DNA of 64,000 nt from an uncultured Lachnospiraceae bacterium (GCA_902793335.1 CADBCZ010000014.1:1-64000); one strand, 5' to 3'; positions 1-8,823 are shown, numbered from the stretch's first letter. The notes: a model not told the origin generated them from the letters alone. Translations and numbers: made by a program.

Positions 1-64
1 GGAAAAAATCAAAAGTCCATAGTATCTGAATTGTATTTAACCATGATATTAAAAAGAAAGGAAC

Positions 65-94
65 GTGTGATAATTAACTTCCTAATTATCATAC
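65..94 (+). promoter_or_regulatory. Hairpin abutting the ribosome binding site
   Basis: Positions 65-76 pair with 83-94 (12 bp, one G-T wobble) around a 6-nt loop. The hairpin ends exactly where the AAGGAT ribosome site (95-100) of the next gene begins. It lacks a U-tract, so it is not a classical terminator. It could affect ribosome access or mRNA stability; that role is inferred. Confidence 0.5.
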
Positions 95-104
95 AAGGAT
101 AAAT

Positions 105-3100
105 ATGAAGAGTTATTTCAAACGAGTTGCAGTGTTTTTACTTGTGCTATCAGTGATGACGTCAATACTGATTCCGTCACCTGTAGTAATGGCTGCTACC
201 AAAAAGGCAAAAATCAAAAAAGTAAATGTTACTAAAAGTGTGACTTTAACAAAAGGTAACAGCAAAACGATTAAGGTTACCGTTAAGTTGAAAAAGAAAG
301 GGAAATATAAACTGACAGCATCTAGTAGCAATAAAGGTGTTGCGAAAGTTTCAGTAAAAAAATCAAAGATAACAATTACGGCTAAAGAAGCAGGAAATGC
401 TGTAATTACCGTTAAAGCAAAAGGTAAGAATACAAAAAAGGCAAGTGTTAAGGTTAATGTAACGGCACCAACACCGACACCGACGCCAAAGCCGACGCCA
501 ACACCGACACCGACGCCAACGCCGACACCAAAGCCGACGCCAACACCAACACCTTCGAATGTTGAGGTTGAGGAGGTTATGGTTGCGCCAGAAACAAAGA
601 CAATTCTTGAGGGAGAGTCATTTACTTTGACTTCTTCAATCTATCCTGATGATGCTACGGATCAAAGTTTAGTATGGACAAGTTCTAATACGGCTGTAGC
701 CACTGTTTCCAATGGCGTTGTTACAGCGGTTGCTCCCGGAAGGGCAACAATAACTGCCAAAAATACAGCTAGTAATAAATACGGAGAATGTCGGGTGACA
801 GTAACCGGTGTTACGACAGTTAGTGATCAGAATGCGCTTAATCAGGCACTTGCATCCGGTTTGTACAGTAAGATTATTCTTGCGGGTGGAGATCTGGAAG
901 TACCGGAAGATGCTAATTCGAATTCGACATTTGAAATAGTTGCAAAGGGTGTATCGCTTAAAATGCCAGAAGGTCAGTCTACTTATGACGTAGTTGTTAA
1001 TATTCCTGGCGGAAACAAAGATTCGGATGTCACAATTACCAACAACGGAGGTCTTGGAAAATTGACAATGGTTTCCGGAGCGAATGTAAAACTGACAGGT
1101 GATACATCTGCAACTGTTCCGGTTGAGATATCATCAGATAACGTAAAATTTGTAACTTCAGAGACTGTTGCAATTAATGCTACCAAGAAGGTAGAGCTTC
1201 ATTTCGTTGGAGATAATGCGGATTCAACTATTACAGTTGATAATAAGGATAATACACCGGATATATATTCCGTAGCTACTTCACAGGATATCACTGTTAA
1301 TTATGATGACGGAACCAATGAAAAGGTTACACCGAAACAGTCAAATGAACTTAAAGTAGAAGTTACCGGTAAGGTTGTTGATATAAAGGATCCTGAGAAG
1401 GTGCTTACTGATGCAACTGTTTCTATTAAGCCGGTTAAGTCTTCTGACGGACTTGCAGATACAGAGATTAAAACCAACGATAAAGGTGAATATATATTTG
1501 CAGATATAGTTGGATCAGAGTATATACTTACATTTACTGCAGAAGGATACAAAGAAGATAAACATCGTATTCTTGCTATTGAAAATTTGAATCTTGAGGA
1601 TATGGCGCTTGTTTCTGAAAAAGTAACAGACAATAAGGATGCAGTAATTAAGGGTCAGGTTCGTGATGCTACGAATGGACAGGCAGTTTCTAATGTTACA
1701 TTGGAACTTCGTAAGGGAAAAGGATTTACCACAGGAGATATCATTTCAACAGTCAAGAGTGATGATGATGGTCAATACAGTTTTTCTGGAGTTGAAGCAG
1801 GACAGTATACTGTTCGAATGGTAGATAAGAGTAACAGAGAAGAGAAGTATATCGAGGACTCAGTCAATGTTACTGTTGCGCCGGGAAAGACTGCTGTTGC
1901 AAGTGACCTGGTAGTATCAGCTGCAGTTAATGGCGGACTTAGATTTGTATTGACATGGGGAACTCAGGCAGAAGGCGCTCCTAGTGATCTTGATTCGCAT
2001 TTATACGGACCTGCATGTGATGGTGGAACTTTCCATGTATATTATAGTGAAGACGTTTATGGTTTAGGTAACTGTAGTGTAATGCTTGATATTGATGATA
2101 CGGAATATGAAGGTCCTGAAACAACTACAGTTTTAAAACCGGAATCGAGAGGCATATATAACTATTATGTTTATCGTTATAGCTCTTATTCTAGTGTAGA
2201 TGATAGTTATTACGAAGATTATAATTCATACGAAGAAATACCTCTTCAGAAATCTAAGGCGGTTGTTAAGGTATTTAAGGGAAGCAGTCTTCTAAGAACT
2301 ATATCTATTCCTTCTAATTCTTCGGCTGAGGGAGCATGGTGGAAGGTGTGTAGCTATGATGCAGGCTCAGATTCTTTAACAGTATATAATAGAATTATAT
2401 CAAGTGATGAAGTTGTTGAGGGCTCCGATTATAAGACTGGTATTGATCATTTGATTACTGGGGTTAAGGATAAGAATGGTAATACATTGGCAGAATCCGA
2501 AGATGTATATAAAGATGTATATAAGGATGAAAACGATATCAACAAGTTGGATAAGGCGTATATCAATCTTTATGATGATAACAGTAGAAAATGGAGCGAG
2601 ATTCTAGGTGATGATCCGGATTCGTTGAAATTTGAGATGCTTAACGATACGGATACAGTGAAATATTTATATAAGAATAATATTAATGCTGACACAGGTA
2701 AAGTCGGAACAGCCCAAGTGCTTCGCGGGGGAAAGGTAATCGCCGAGTATGAACTTTACTATAACAGATATTGGGAAGATACCAATGGTCTTGCTGAATG
2801 GGAAGCAAAGTATGGCAAAGAAGGAAGCAATACCGGTTTGGGAGATAATCCCGGAGACGAGCCTTCACAGGATGGGTATACCGCTGATATCAAATCCTCT
2901 ATAGATTCATTTGAATTTAAAAAAGACGAAGATCTTACTTTGACTGCTACTCTTAAAGATGTACAAGGCGAAGAAGTAGAACCTACAGATATCACATGGG
3001 AAAGCAGTGTAGAAGATGTTGCTGTAGTTGGTGAGAACGGTAAAGTTATTGCCAAAAAGGCAGGTAAAACGAAGGTTACTGCAACGATAACATACGGTGA

Positions 3101-3176
3101 TAACAAAACTATCCAGGCAACAAAGGAGATTACTGTAACCGAAGAAAACGGAGATGATCCTGAGCAATCAGACTAG
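105..3176 (+). CDS. Secreted Ig-like/carboxypeptidase-regulatory-like surface protein
   Basis: A 1023-residue protein with a Sec signal peptide (about residues 1-31, ending VVMAA). A Lys-rich Ig-like domain (about 33-120) is followed by a Thr-Pro repeat linker (about 121-150) and a Big_2-like domain (about 154-235). A Ser/Asp-rich beta-solenoid-like region comes next, then two carboxypeptidase-regulatory-like repeats (about 418-500 and 515-600). A central domain carries an LDSHLYGP motif, and the C-terminus is another Ig-like domain. No sortase motif or transmembrane anchor follows, because the frame ends at TAG 3174-3176 while homologous sequence continues beyond it. The start ATG has an AAGGAT site 5 nt upstream. 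It is probably an adhesin or cell-surface protein. The exact ligand is unknown, and the product is probably C-terminally truncated. Confidence 0.75.
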   Translation: MKSYFKRVAVFLLVLSVMTSILIPSPVVMAATKKAKIKKVNVTKSVTLTKGNSKTIKVTVKLKKKGKYKLTASSSNKGVAKVSVKKSKITITAKEAGNAVITVKAKGKNTKKASVKVNVTAPTPTPTPKPTPTPTPTPTPTPKPTPTPTPSNVEVEEVMVAPETKTILEGESFTLTSSIYPDDATDQSLVWTSSNTAVATVSNGVVTAVAPGRATITAKNTASNKYGECRVTVTGVTTVSDQNALNQALASGLYSKIILAGGDLEVPEDANSNSTFEIVAKGVSLKMPEGQSTYDVVVNIPGGNKDSDVTITNNGGLGKLTMVSGANVKLTGDTSATVPVEISSDNVKFVTSETVAINATKKVELHFVGDNADSTITVDNKDNTPDIYSVATSQDITVNYDDGTNEKVTPKQSNELKVEVTGKVVDIKDPEKVLTDATVSIKPVKSSDGLADTEIKTNDKGEYIFADIVGSEYILTFTAEGYKEDKHRILAIENLNLEDMALVSEKVTDNKDAVIKGQVRDATNGQAVSNVTLELRKGKGFTTGDIISTVKSDDDGQYSFSGVEAGQYTVRMVDKSNREEKYIEDSVNVTVAPGKTAVASDLVVSAAVNGGLRFVLTWGTQAEGAPSDLDSHLYGPACDGGTFHVYYSEDVYGLGNCSVMLDIDDTEYEGPETTTVLKPESRGIYNYYVYRYSSYSSVDDSYYEDYNSYEEIPLQKSKAVVKVFKGSSLLRTISIPSNSSAEGAWWKVCSYDAGSDSLTVYNRIISSDEVVEGSDYKTGIDHLITGVKDKNGNTLAESEDVYKDVYKDENDINKLDKAYINLYDDNSRKWSEILGDDPDSLKFEMLNDTDTVKYLYKNNINADTGKVGTAQVLRGGKVIAEYELYYNRYWEDTNGLAEWEAKYGKEGSNTGLGDNPGDEPSQDGYTADIKSSIDSFEFKKDEDLTLTATLKDVQGEEVEPTDITWESSVEDVAVVGENGKVIAKKAGKTKVTATITYGDNKTIQATKEITVTEENGDDPEQSD

Positions 3177-3625
3177 GAATATACATTAGAGATAACAGGT
3201 AAAGACACCATTGGTGTGGGGAAGAAAAAACCTATACAGCAGTATTGAAGTGTGGAAGTGAAGTTGTGTCAGAAGAGGATATAACAGGTGCTGGTTGGGA
3301 ACTCGGTGATGAATCCACTTCATCTGCAGGATTAGGAGAGTCGATTACTAAAACTACACAAACCATAATAGCAGATACGACAGGTACAGTAACCATAAAA
3401 GCTGAAATAGAATATGGTTATAACAAAACTATTCAGGCAACAAAGGATATTGCAGTAGTTGTTCGGGTGACATATACTTTGCCATCGGGAGATGATGTTG
3501 ATCCTGAAAGTCAAGATGAAACCATACTTCAGCAGATGGATGGTATGTATAAGCTGGTTATACATGAAAATGATAAAGTAAAGAAAGAATACTCTGTAGT
3601 AATTGATTGGGCAAAAGTGGAGTAG
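3177..3625 (+). pseudogene. Decayed 3' continuation of the surface-protein gene
   Basis: Directly after TAG 3174-3176 the same frame reads EYTLEITGKDTIGVGKK, typical of the start of another Ig-like repeat. It reaches TGA at 3246. Slipping back one frame within the A-run at 3222-3230 continues the domain as KTYTAVLKCGSEVVSEEDI and runs to TAG at 3623. The segment reading EIEYGYNKTIQATKDI matches TITYGDNKTIQATKEI in the preceding repeat, so it is a tandem domain copy. The parent gene therefore carries a nonsense codon and a one-base indel. Its TTG at 3245 has no good ribosome site. Confidence 0.7.
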
Positions 3626-3647
3626 TAATAACTTTCGTGAAAAAGAG

Positions 3648-3680
3648 AAGAGACATGGACCTATGTTCATGTCTCTTTTA
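3648..3680 (+). terminator. Rho-independent terminator
   Basis: Positions 3648-3660 pair with 3665-3677 (13 bp, one G-T wobble) around a CTAT loop, followed by TTTTA. It ends the first transcription unit. Confidence 0.8.
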
Positions 3681-3755
3681 GTTTGCACATAAATGCGGAC
3701 ATTGATTTAAGGTTTTGTGTGCTAATAATAAGATAGCAATGTTATAGAAACCTTG

Positions 3756-3784
3756 TTGACAAATAATAATAATACTTCTATAAT
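3756..3784 (+). promoter_or_regulatory. Sigma-A promoter of the thiamine operon
   Basis: A perfect TTGACA (3756-3761) and a perfect TATAAT (3779-3784) are separated by 17 bp. Transcription would begin just before the TPP aptamer. Confidence 0.85.
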
Positions 3785-3796
3785 GACCAATGTTAT

Positions 3797-3892
3797 AAAC
3801 AGGAGTGCTTAAGGAATTAGGCTGAGAGATGACATAGTCCTGTCATCAATCCTATTACCTGATCCGGATAATGCCGGCGGAGGGAGTTGACA
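3797..3892 (+). promoter_or_regulatory. TPP riboswitch (THI element)
   Basis: The conserved Thi-box blocks are present in order: AGGAGTGC, GGCTGAGA (3820-3827), and ACCTGATCCGGATAATGCC followed by GGAGGGA. It senses thiamine pyrophosphate. Together with the downstream terminator at 3944-3972 it should switch off the transporter operon when TPP is abundant. The context, thiamine-precursor uptake genes, agrees. Confidence 0.95.
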
Positions 3893-3943
3893 GATTATGT
3901 TTAAGATTGCAGTATGTTATCTTACATATATGTGTATTTTGAA

Positions 3944-3972
3944 ACTCACTTCGGAAAGAAGTGAGTTTTTTT
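3944..3972 (+). terminator. Riboswitch expression-platform terminator
   Basis: Positions 3944-3952 pair with 3958-3966 (9 bp) around a 5-nt loop, followed by a run of seven T. It lies between the TPP aptamer and the first gene, as expected for OFF control by transcription termination. Confidence 0.85.
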
Positions 3973-4038
3973 GCATAATTTAGAACCTCGTTTTATATCA
4001 GAAAAACAAATATATGTTTTATTTTAGGAGGATGCGAA

Positions 4039-4341
4039 ATGAATGCGAATGTAGCAATTCAGGTTTTGCCTGCAGTGCAGGGAAATGAAGAAGTGGTAAG
4101 AGTTGTTGATGAGGTTATTGACTACATCAAAAGTACAGGTGTTACTTATTATGTCGGACCTTGTGAGACTGCTATGGAAGGCGATTACGAACAGCTTATG
4201 GAGATTGTTAAACAGTGCCAGTATATAGCGGTTAAGGCAGGTGCACCAAGTGTTATGAGCTATGTTAAGATAGGTTATAAACCGGAAGGTGATATTCTTA
4301 CTATTGAAAAAAAGACTTCAAAACATCACTTAAATGATTAG
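4039..4341 (+). CDS. Thiamine-binding protein, MTH1187/YkoF-like
   Basis: A 100-residue protein of the Thiamine_BP (formerly DUF77, MTH1187/YqgV) family. It starts with NVAIQVLP and contains an Ile-Lys-Ser-Thr-Gly-Val core (IKSTGVTYYVGPCETAMEG), the hallmark of this ferredoxin-like fold. The length fits the family. It is the first gene after the TPP riboswitch and precedes the thiX-thiY-thiZ genes, so a role in binding thiamine or its pyrimidine precursor in the cytoplasm is likely. The start has an AGGAGG site 6 nt upstream. The biochemical role is inferred from family and context. Confidence 0.85.
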   Translation: MNANVAIQVLPAVQGNEEVVRVVDEVIDYIKSTGVTYYVGPCETAMEGDYEQLMEIVKQCQYIAVKAGAPSVMSYVKIGYKPEGDILTIEKKTSKHHLND

Positions 4342-4391
4342 AAATAGCTTATTGATACTGCACAGTTTGCTGATGTGTGGAGGATTGATCA

Positions 4392-5192
4392 ATGAATAAG
4401 AAAAGTGAGAAAAAGAATATAAGTAAAGACAACCGAAATTGGAAATTGTCCGGAGTTAATATTGTACCGGGCGTAGTTATAGTATTATTGCTTATACTAT
4501 GGCAGGCTACATGTACCCTTGAGTGGGTTCCCGGATATATGCTTCCGTCACCTGTTATGGTAGTGATGGCATTTGTAAATGATTTTTCGTTGTTGATGGC
4601 GCATGCAAGAGTTACCTTGTTAGAAGCTGTTCTGGGACTGTTTTGCGGAGTGCTCTTAGGATTTGTATGTGCGGTTTTAATGGATGCATTTCCGATAGTT
4701 AAGAAAGGGCTTTATCCGATTCTTGTAATAAGTCAGACAATACCGCCGGTAGCGATAGCGCCGCTGCTTATTCTATGGTTTTCGTACGGTATAGCACCGA
4801 AGGTTATCCTTGTGGTATTGGTATCATTTTTCCCGATGGCAGTGGGACTGCTCGACGGTCTTTCTTCTGTGGATGAAGATATGATTAAGTTGATGCATTC
4901 TATGAAGGCAACGAAATGGCAGATATTCAAGTTTGTAAAATTTCCTGCAGCACTTCCTGAGTTTTTTTCGGGAGTAAGGATTGCGGTTGCTTATTCTGTG
5001 GTAGGTGCAGTGATTTCTGAGTGGCTGGGTGGATTTTCGGGACTTGGAGTATATATGACACGTGTCAAGAAATCAATGGCATATGACAAAATGTTTGCAG
5101 TAATCTTCTTTGTGTCGGTAATAAGTCTGTTGCTTATGGCACTTGTTAGTGTCTTTCAGAAGAAGGTCATGCCGTGGACGAGAAGGTCATAA
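4392..5192 (+). CDS. thiX: Thiamine-precursor ABC transporter permease ThiX
   Basis: A 266-residue BPD_transp_1 family permease with about six hydrophobic segments. The cytoplasmic EAA-type loop is visible around residues 155-200 (EDMIKLMHSMKATKWQIF, then FPAALPEFFSGVRIA). Relatives include the SsuC/TauC and ThiX permeases. A substrate-binding protein of the THI5-like type and an ATPase follow, and a TPP riboswitch precedes, so this is the membrane channel of a hydroxymethylpyrimidine-precursor importer. A ribosome site (GGAGG) lies about 9 nt upstream. The substrate is assigned from context, not demonstrated. Confidence 0.88.
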   Translation: MNKKSEKKNISKDNRNWKLSGVNIVPGVVIVLLLILWQATCTLEWVPGYMLPSPVMVVMAFVNDFSLLMAHARVTLLEAVLGLFCGVLLGFVCAVLMDAFPIVKKGLYPILVISQTIPPVAIAPLLILWFSYGIAPKVILVVLVSFFPMAVGLLDGLSSVDEDMIKLMHSMKATKWQIFKFVKFPAALPEFFSGVRIAVAYSVVGAVISEWLGGFSGLGVYMTRVKKSMAYDKMFAVIFFVSVISLLLMALVSVFQKKVMPWTRRS

Positions 5193-5260
5193 TAAGTGTA
5201 TAAAAGAACAATAAATAAGGCGTAATAATAACTTACTTGAAAGGAAAAAGAATTAATGGA

Positions 5261-5365
5261 ATGAAAAAAAGGACATGTTTTTTAATTGCCATTATACTAT
5301 TATTCTGTAATGGATGTACAAACTCAATTACAGAATATAAAGATATTACATGCCGCATATATTAA
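5261..5365 (+). CDS. 34-residue lipoprotein-like peptide (possible remnant)
   Basis: Starting at ATG 5261 the sequence encodes MKKRTCFLIAIILLFCNGC, then TNSITEYKD, ending at TAA 5363-5365. This looks like a lipoprotein signal peptide: a basic start, a hydrophobic stretch and a Cys after Asn-Gly. It is much too short for a binding protein. A weak AAGG site lies 16 nt upstream. It sits between thiX and thiY and its end is 22 nt before the thiY start. It may be a decayed duplicate of a binding-protein gene 5' end, or a small secreted peptide. Its expression is unproven. Confidence 0.4.
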   Translation: MKKRTCFLIAIILLFCNGCTNSITEYKDITCRIY

Positions 5366-5387
5366 GGCGGTGGATTGGAGATTAAAA

Positions 5388-6419
5388 ATGAGAATATTTA
5401 AAAAATTAGCAACAATGATTATGGCTGGAGCTATGGCTATGGCTCTTGCCGGATGTGGAAACTCAAAGGATGCGATTGACCCTCTGGTAAATGTTGAAGA
5501 TGAAAACAAAAATGCTGACCTTACCGAGATCACTCTTGTCCTTGACTGGACACCAAACACAAACCATACAGGTTTTTATGTGGCGGTAAATGAAGGCTTT
5601 TACGAGGAAGAAGGTCTCAAGGTTAATATAGTTCAGCCACCTGAGGACGGAGCTACAACTATGGTTGCAAGCGGACAGGCAGAGTTTGGAGTGGATTTCC
5701 AGGATTATCTTGCGCCGGTTTACACATCAGATGAGAATATTCCTATCACGGCGGTGGCTGCAATGATACAGCACAATACTTCAGGAATTATTTCTCTAAA
5801 AGAAGATAACATCAATTCTCCTAAGGATCTTGAAGGTAAGAATTACGCAACATGGGATCTTCCTGTTGAGAAGGCTATGATGCAGAACATTGTTGAAGCG
5901 GATGGCGGAGATTTTTCCAAGGTAAACCTTATTCCTGAATATGTGGAGAATGAGGCTGCGGCATTACAGCAGGATATAGACGCAATATGGATATATTATG
6001 CGTGGGCAGGAATTTCCACAAAGCAGGCAGGACTTGAAACTAACACATTATTCTTCAAGGACCTCAATCCTGCGTTTGATTTCTATAGTCCGGTAATTGT
6101 TTCCAATACAGACTGGCTTGAAAATAATCCCGACGTTGCCAAGGCATTTCTTCGTGCAACAAAGAAGGGATACGAATTTGCTATAGATGATCCGGATAAG
6201 GCTGCAGAGATTCTTGTTAAGCAGGTGCCTGAACTTAGTATAGATCTTGTTAAGGAGAGTCAGGAATGGTTATCACCTCAGTACAAGGCAGAGGTTTCAC
6301 AGTGGGGATACATTGATCAGACAAGATGGGATTCATTCTATAAATGGTTGTCTGATAACGGATTGTCAGAGGAGATACCTGCAGGATATGGATTTACTAA
6401 TGAGTATCTTCCGGAGTAA
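5388..6419 (+). CDS. thiY: Thiamine-precursor ABC transporter substrate-binding lipoprotein ThiY
   Basis: A 343-residue protein of the NMT1/THI5-like family. I place the start at ATG 5388 because GGAG lies 7 nt upstream and a clean lipoprotein signal follows: MRIFKK, a hydrophobic core, then the lipobox LAGC with Cys23. An open frame upstream to 5286 lacks such features. The mature part opens with ITLVLDWTPNTNHTGFYVA, the typical THI5/NMT1 start, followed by the EGFYEEEGL and GQAEFG motifs. It would bind an aminopyrimidine precursor of thiamine outside the cell and deliver it to ThiX. Confidence 0.9.
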   Translation: MRIFKKLATMIMAGAMAMALAGCGNSKDAIDPLVNVEDENKNADLTEITLVLDWTPNTNHTGFYVAVNEGFYEEEGLKVNIVQPPEDGATTMVASGQAEFGVDFQDYLAPVYTSDENIPITAVAAMIQHNTSGIISLKEDNINSPKDLEGKNYATWDLPVEKAMMQNIVEADGGDFSKVNLIPEYVENEAAALQQDIDAIWIYYAWAGISTKQAGLETNTLFFKDLNPAFDFYSPVIVSNTDWLENNPDVAKAFLRATKKGYEFAIDDPDKAAEILVKQVPELSIDLVKESQEWLSPQYKAEVSQWGYIDQTRWDSFYKWLSDNGLSEEIPAGYGFTNEYLPE

Positions 6420-6459
6420 AATATAGAATATTGTGTTATGACTTTAGAAAGGTTTTGCC

Positions 6460-7248
6460 ATGGAAACAATTTTAACCGTAGACAATATTTCGAAATCCTA
6501 TGGCAATAAACATGTCATTAAGGATATCAGTATTACATTAAATCGTGGTGAGCTTGTCAGTATTCTTGGAGTCAGCGGAGTCGGAAAAACAACATTGTTT
6601 AACGTACTCTCAGGTCTTACAGAGCCTGATGCTGGGAAAGTGCTGTTGTATCCTGACAAAGACGACGAGGATTTGCCGGGTGAGCCACAAAATAATGATG
6701 CAGAAATTGACATAACCGGAAAGAACGGTTACTTAAGTTATATGCTTCAAAAAGACCTGCTACTTCCGCATAAGACTGTAATAGAAAATGCAGCATTGCC
6801 TCTCCTGCTTGAACATGTGCCTAAGAAAAAAGCTTTGGAGAAAGCCGGAAAAGAGTTCAAACATTTTGGACTTGATGGAACCCAAAAACAATATCCGGCG
6901 GAGTTGTCCGGAGGAATGAGACAGCGTGTTGCACTTCTTAGAACTTATTTGTGTAATAAGGAAGTTGCACTTCTTGATGAACCTTTTAGTGCGTTAGATA
7001 CCATAACACGTTCATCAATGCAGCAGTGGTATCTGGATATGATGAAGGATATTAAACTCTCAACGCTGTTTATCACACACGATATGGATGAAGCGATACT
7101 GCTTTCAGACAGAATATATATATTGAAGGGAAAGCCGGCAACAATTGCAGAAGAAATAGTTGTTGATGAGGAGAAGCCGAGAACGCCTGACTTTGCACTA
7201 ACAGAAAAGTTTTTAAGTTACAAAAAACGAATCAGGACATTGCTCTAA
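6460..7248 (+). CDS. thiZ: Thiamine-precursor ABC transporter ATPase ThiZ
   Basis: A 262-residue ABC ATPase. The Walker A motif (GVSGVGKTT, about residue 40), the Q-loop (YMLQKDLLLPH), the LSGGMRQRVALLR signature, Walker B (VALLDEPFSALD) and the switch His (FITHDMDEA) are all intact. A short acidic insert (about residues 67-84, rich in Asp and Glu) sits between Walker A and the Q-loop, longer than in most SsuB/TauB-like ATPases. It lies 40 bp after thiY in the same operon, which ends at a terminator just downstream. It powers the ThiX/ThiY importer. Confidence 0.9.
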   Translation: METILTVDNISKSYGNKHVIKDISITLNRGELVSILGVSGVGKTTLFNVLSGLTEPDAGKVLLYPDKDDEDLPGEPQNNDAEIDITGKNGYLSYMLQKDLLLPHKTVIENAALPLLLEHVPKKKALEKAGKEFKHFGLDGTQKQYPAELSGGMRQRVALLRTYLCNKEVALLDEPFSALDTITRSSMQQWYLDMMKDIKLSTLFITHDMDEAILLSDRIYILKGKPATIAEEIVVDEEKPRTPDFALTEKFLSYKKRIRTLL

Positions 7249-7260
7249 ATATACTATAAA

Positions 7261-7284
7261 AGCGGGGATATACCTCGCTTTTTG
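7261..7284 (+). terminator. Rho-independent terminator of the thi operon
   Basis: Positions 7261-7267 pair with 7273-7279 (7 bp including one G-T) around ATATA, followed by TTTTT. Confidence 0.75.
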
Positions 7285-7327
7285 CTTTTGGACTTTAAAG
7301 AAGGCATTATCTTAAGTATATATTAAG

Positions 7328-7356
7328 TTGACATATTGAGGGTTTGCTGTAAGAAT
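7328..7356 (+). promoter_or_regulatory. Putative promoter of xseAB
   Basis: TTGACA (7328-7333) is perfect. The -10 is weak: AAGAAT at 17 bp or TAAGAA at 16 bp spacing. Confidence 0.5.
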
Positions 7357-7398
7357 AGATGTATGACTATTAAAAACATGTGTTAAGGAAGTGATGCT

Positions 7399-8823
7399 TT
7401 GATATATAGATTAAACGTACCATATGTGGAAAAAGATGAGGCTAAAGCTCTTGGCGCAAAGTGGAATTATAAAGAGAAGTTCTGGTATTGTGATGGGGAG
7501 CTTACGGAGGGTCTTAAGAGATGGTATATCGACCCGGATGCTACAAAAGAAAAGTCTTCAACAACCCAATTGTCATTTGTCTTTTCAAATGATTCTGTCC
7601 CTGAGCAGGAGGATGGTTATGAACTGTATAAGACAGTGTCTGAGGTTAATGACATGATATTTGGTCATTTTGATGACGCAGTCGAATTTCAGATGATAAT
7701 GGTCAAAGGCGAGGTGACAAATTTCAGTGGGCACAGGGGAAGACATTATTATTTTGCCATTAAAGATAATTATGCCCTTTTGCCATGCTTTATGTGGGAA
7801 GAAACAGCTAAAGCTGTCATGAAATTTGAGCTTGAGGCGGGTCAGCAGGTTGCTATTATTGGAAAATTAGATTATTACAGAGCGACCGGAAAAAGTCAGT
7901 TGATAGTCAGACAGATAGTAAATATCGGTGATGGTGCTGCAAATCTTGCTTATCTTAAACTGAAAGCAAAGTTAGAGGCAGAAGGCCTGTTTGATGAAGA
8001 GCATAAGAAACCGATTCCAAAATACCCGGAGAAGGTCGGAATAATTACTTCTAAGGATGGACAGGCAATTAAGGATATATGTAAGGTGGCGGGAAAGCGT
8101 AATCCGTTTGTTCAGCTTGTGCTATATCATGTCAATGTTCAGGGAAAAAATGCTGTCGAAACGATAATCAAAGGTATCAGATATATGGATAGCAAAGGTA
8201 TGGATACCATTATAGTCGGTCGTGGAGGTGGCTCTGACGAGGAACTCATGGCATATAATGATGAGATGATAGCAAGGACGGTTTTTGAGGCCACAACACC
8301 TATAATTTCAGCAGTAGGTCATGAGGGACACTGGACGCTTATAGATTATGTTGCTGATAAGAGGGTTGCCACTCCTTCCGAGGCTGCGGAGGAAGCTGTT
8401 CCGGATGTAATGGTCGATATCACAAGGGTTATGAGACTTAGAAAAAGTATTCAGGATAATATGAACAGTCAGCTTTTGCAGCGCAAACTGTTGTTGGATG
8501 CAAAGTGTGCGATGCTTGAAAAGAACAGCCCGGAAGCTAAGCTTAAGGAGAAGTTTGACAGATTAAATATTCTGACTGAACATTTAAGTAACAATATTAA
8601 GACACAATTTGAACTTAGAAAACATCGCTATGAACTTCTGGTTGCCGGACTTCATGGATTGTCACCAACGGCTAAATTGGTCAATGGCTTCGGATACATT
8701 TCACATGAAGGACGTCCTGTGACGGGAGTGGAAGAGGTCAAAGAGGGCGATACGATAAGCATTGATATTCATGATGGAACCATAGTATCTGAAATTACCG
8801 AGATTCACAAAAAACAGGAGTGA
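7399..8823 (+). CDS. xseA: Exonuclease VII large subunit with N-terminal DUF5710-like domain
   Basis: A 474-residue protein starting at TTG 7399, with AAGGAAGTG just upstream and no alternative in-frame ATG. Residues 1-45 (RLNVPYVEKDEAKALGAKWN, then a Trp/Tyr-rich end) match the DUF5710 pattern, which is not part of ordinary XseA. After a linker come the OB-fold (about 75-170, VKGEVTNFSGHRGRHYYFAIKD), the catalytic core with IITSKDGQAIKDI and GRGGGSDEEL, a coiled-coil region and the C-terminal NGFGYISHEGRPV segment. The usual GHETD motif is GHEGH here (H308, H311), so one acidic residue thought to be important is replaced. It is paired with xseB. The enzyme degrades single-stranded DNA processively. 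Confidence 0.88.
   Translation: MIYRLNVPYVEKDEAKALGAKWNYKEKFWYCDGELTEGLKRWYIDPDATKEKSSTTQLSFVFSNDSVPEQEDGYELYKTVSEVNDMIFGHFDDAVEFQMIMVKGEVTNFSGHRGRHYYFAIKDNYALLPCFMWEETAKAVMKFELEAGQQVAIIGKLDYYRATGKSQLIVRQIVNIGDGAANLAYLKLKAKLEAEGLFDEEHKKPIPKYPEKVGIITSKDGQAIKDICKVAGKRNPFVQLVLYHVNVQGKNAVETIIKGIRYMDSKGMDTIIVGRGGGSDEELMAYNDEMIARTVFEATTPIISAVGHEGHWTLIDYVADKRVATPSEAAEEAVPDVMVDITRVMRLRKSIQDNMNSQLLQRKLLLDAKCAMLEKNSPEAKLKEKFDRLNILTEHLSNNIKTQFELRKHRYELLVAGLHGLSPTAKLVNGFGYISHEGRPVTGVEEVKEGDTISIDIHDGTIVSEITEIHKKQE

Noticed and set aside
3219-3248. Programmed -1 frameshifting at AAGAAAAAAC
   Set aside because: No proper zero-frame slippery heptamer or downstream stimulator was seen, and the upstream TAG already ends translation.
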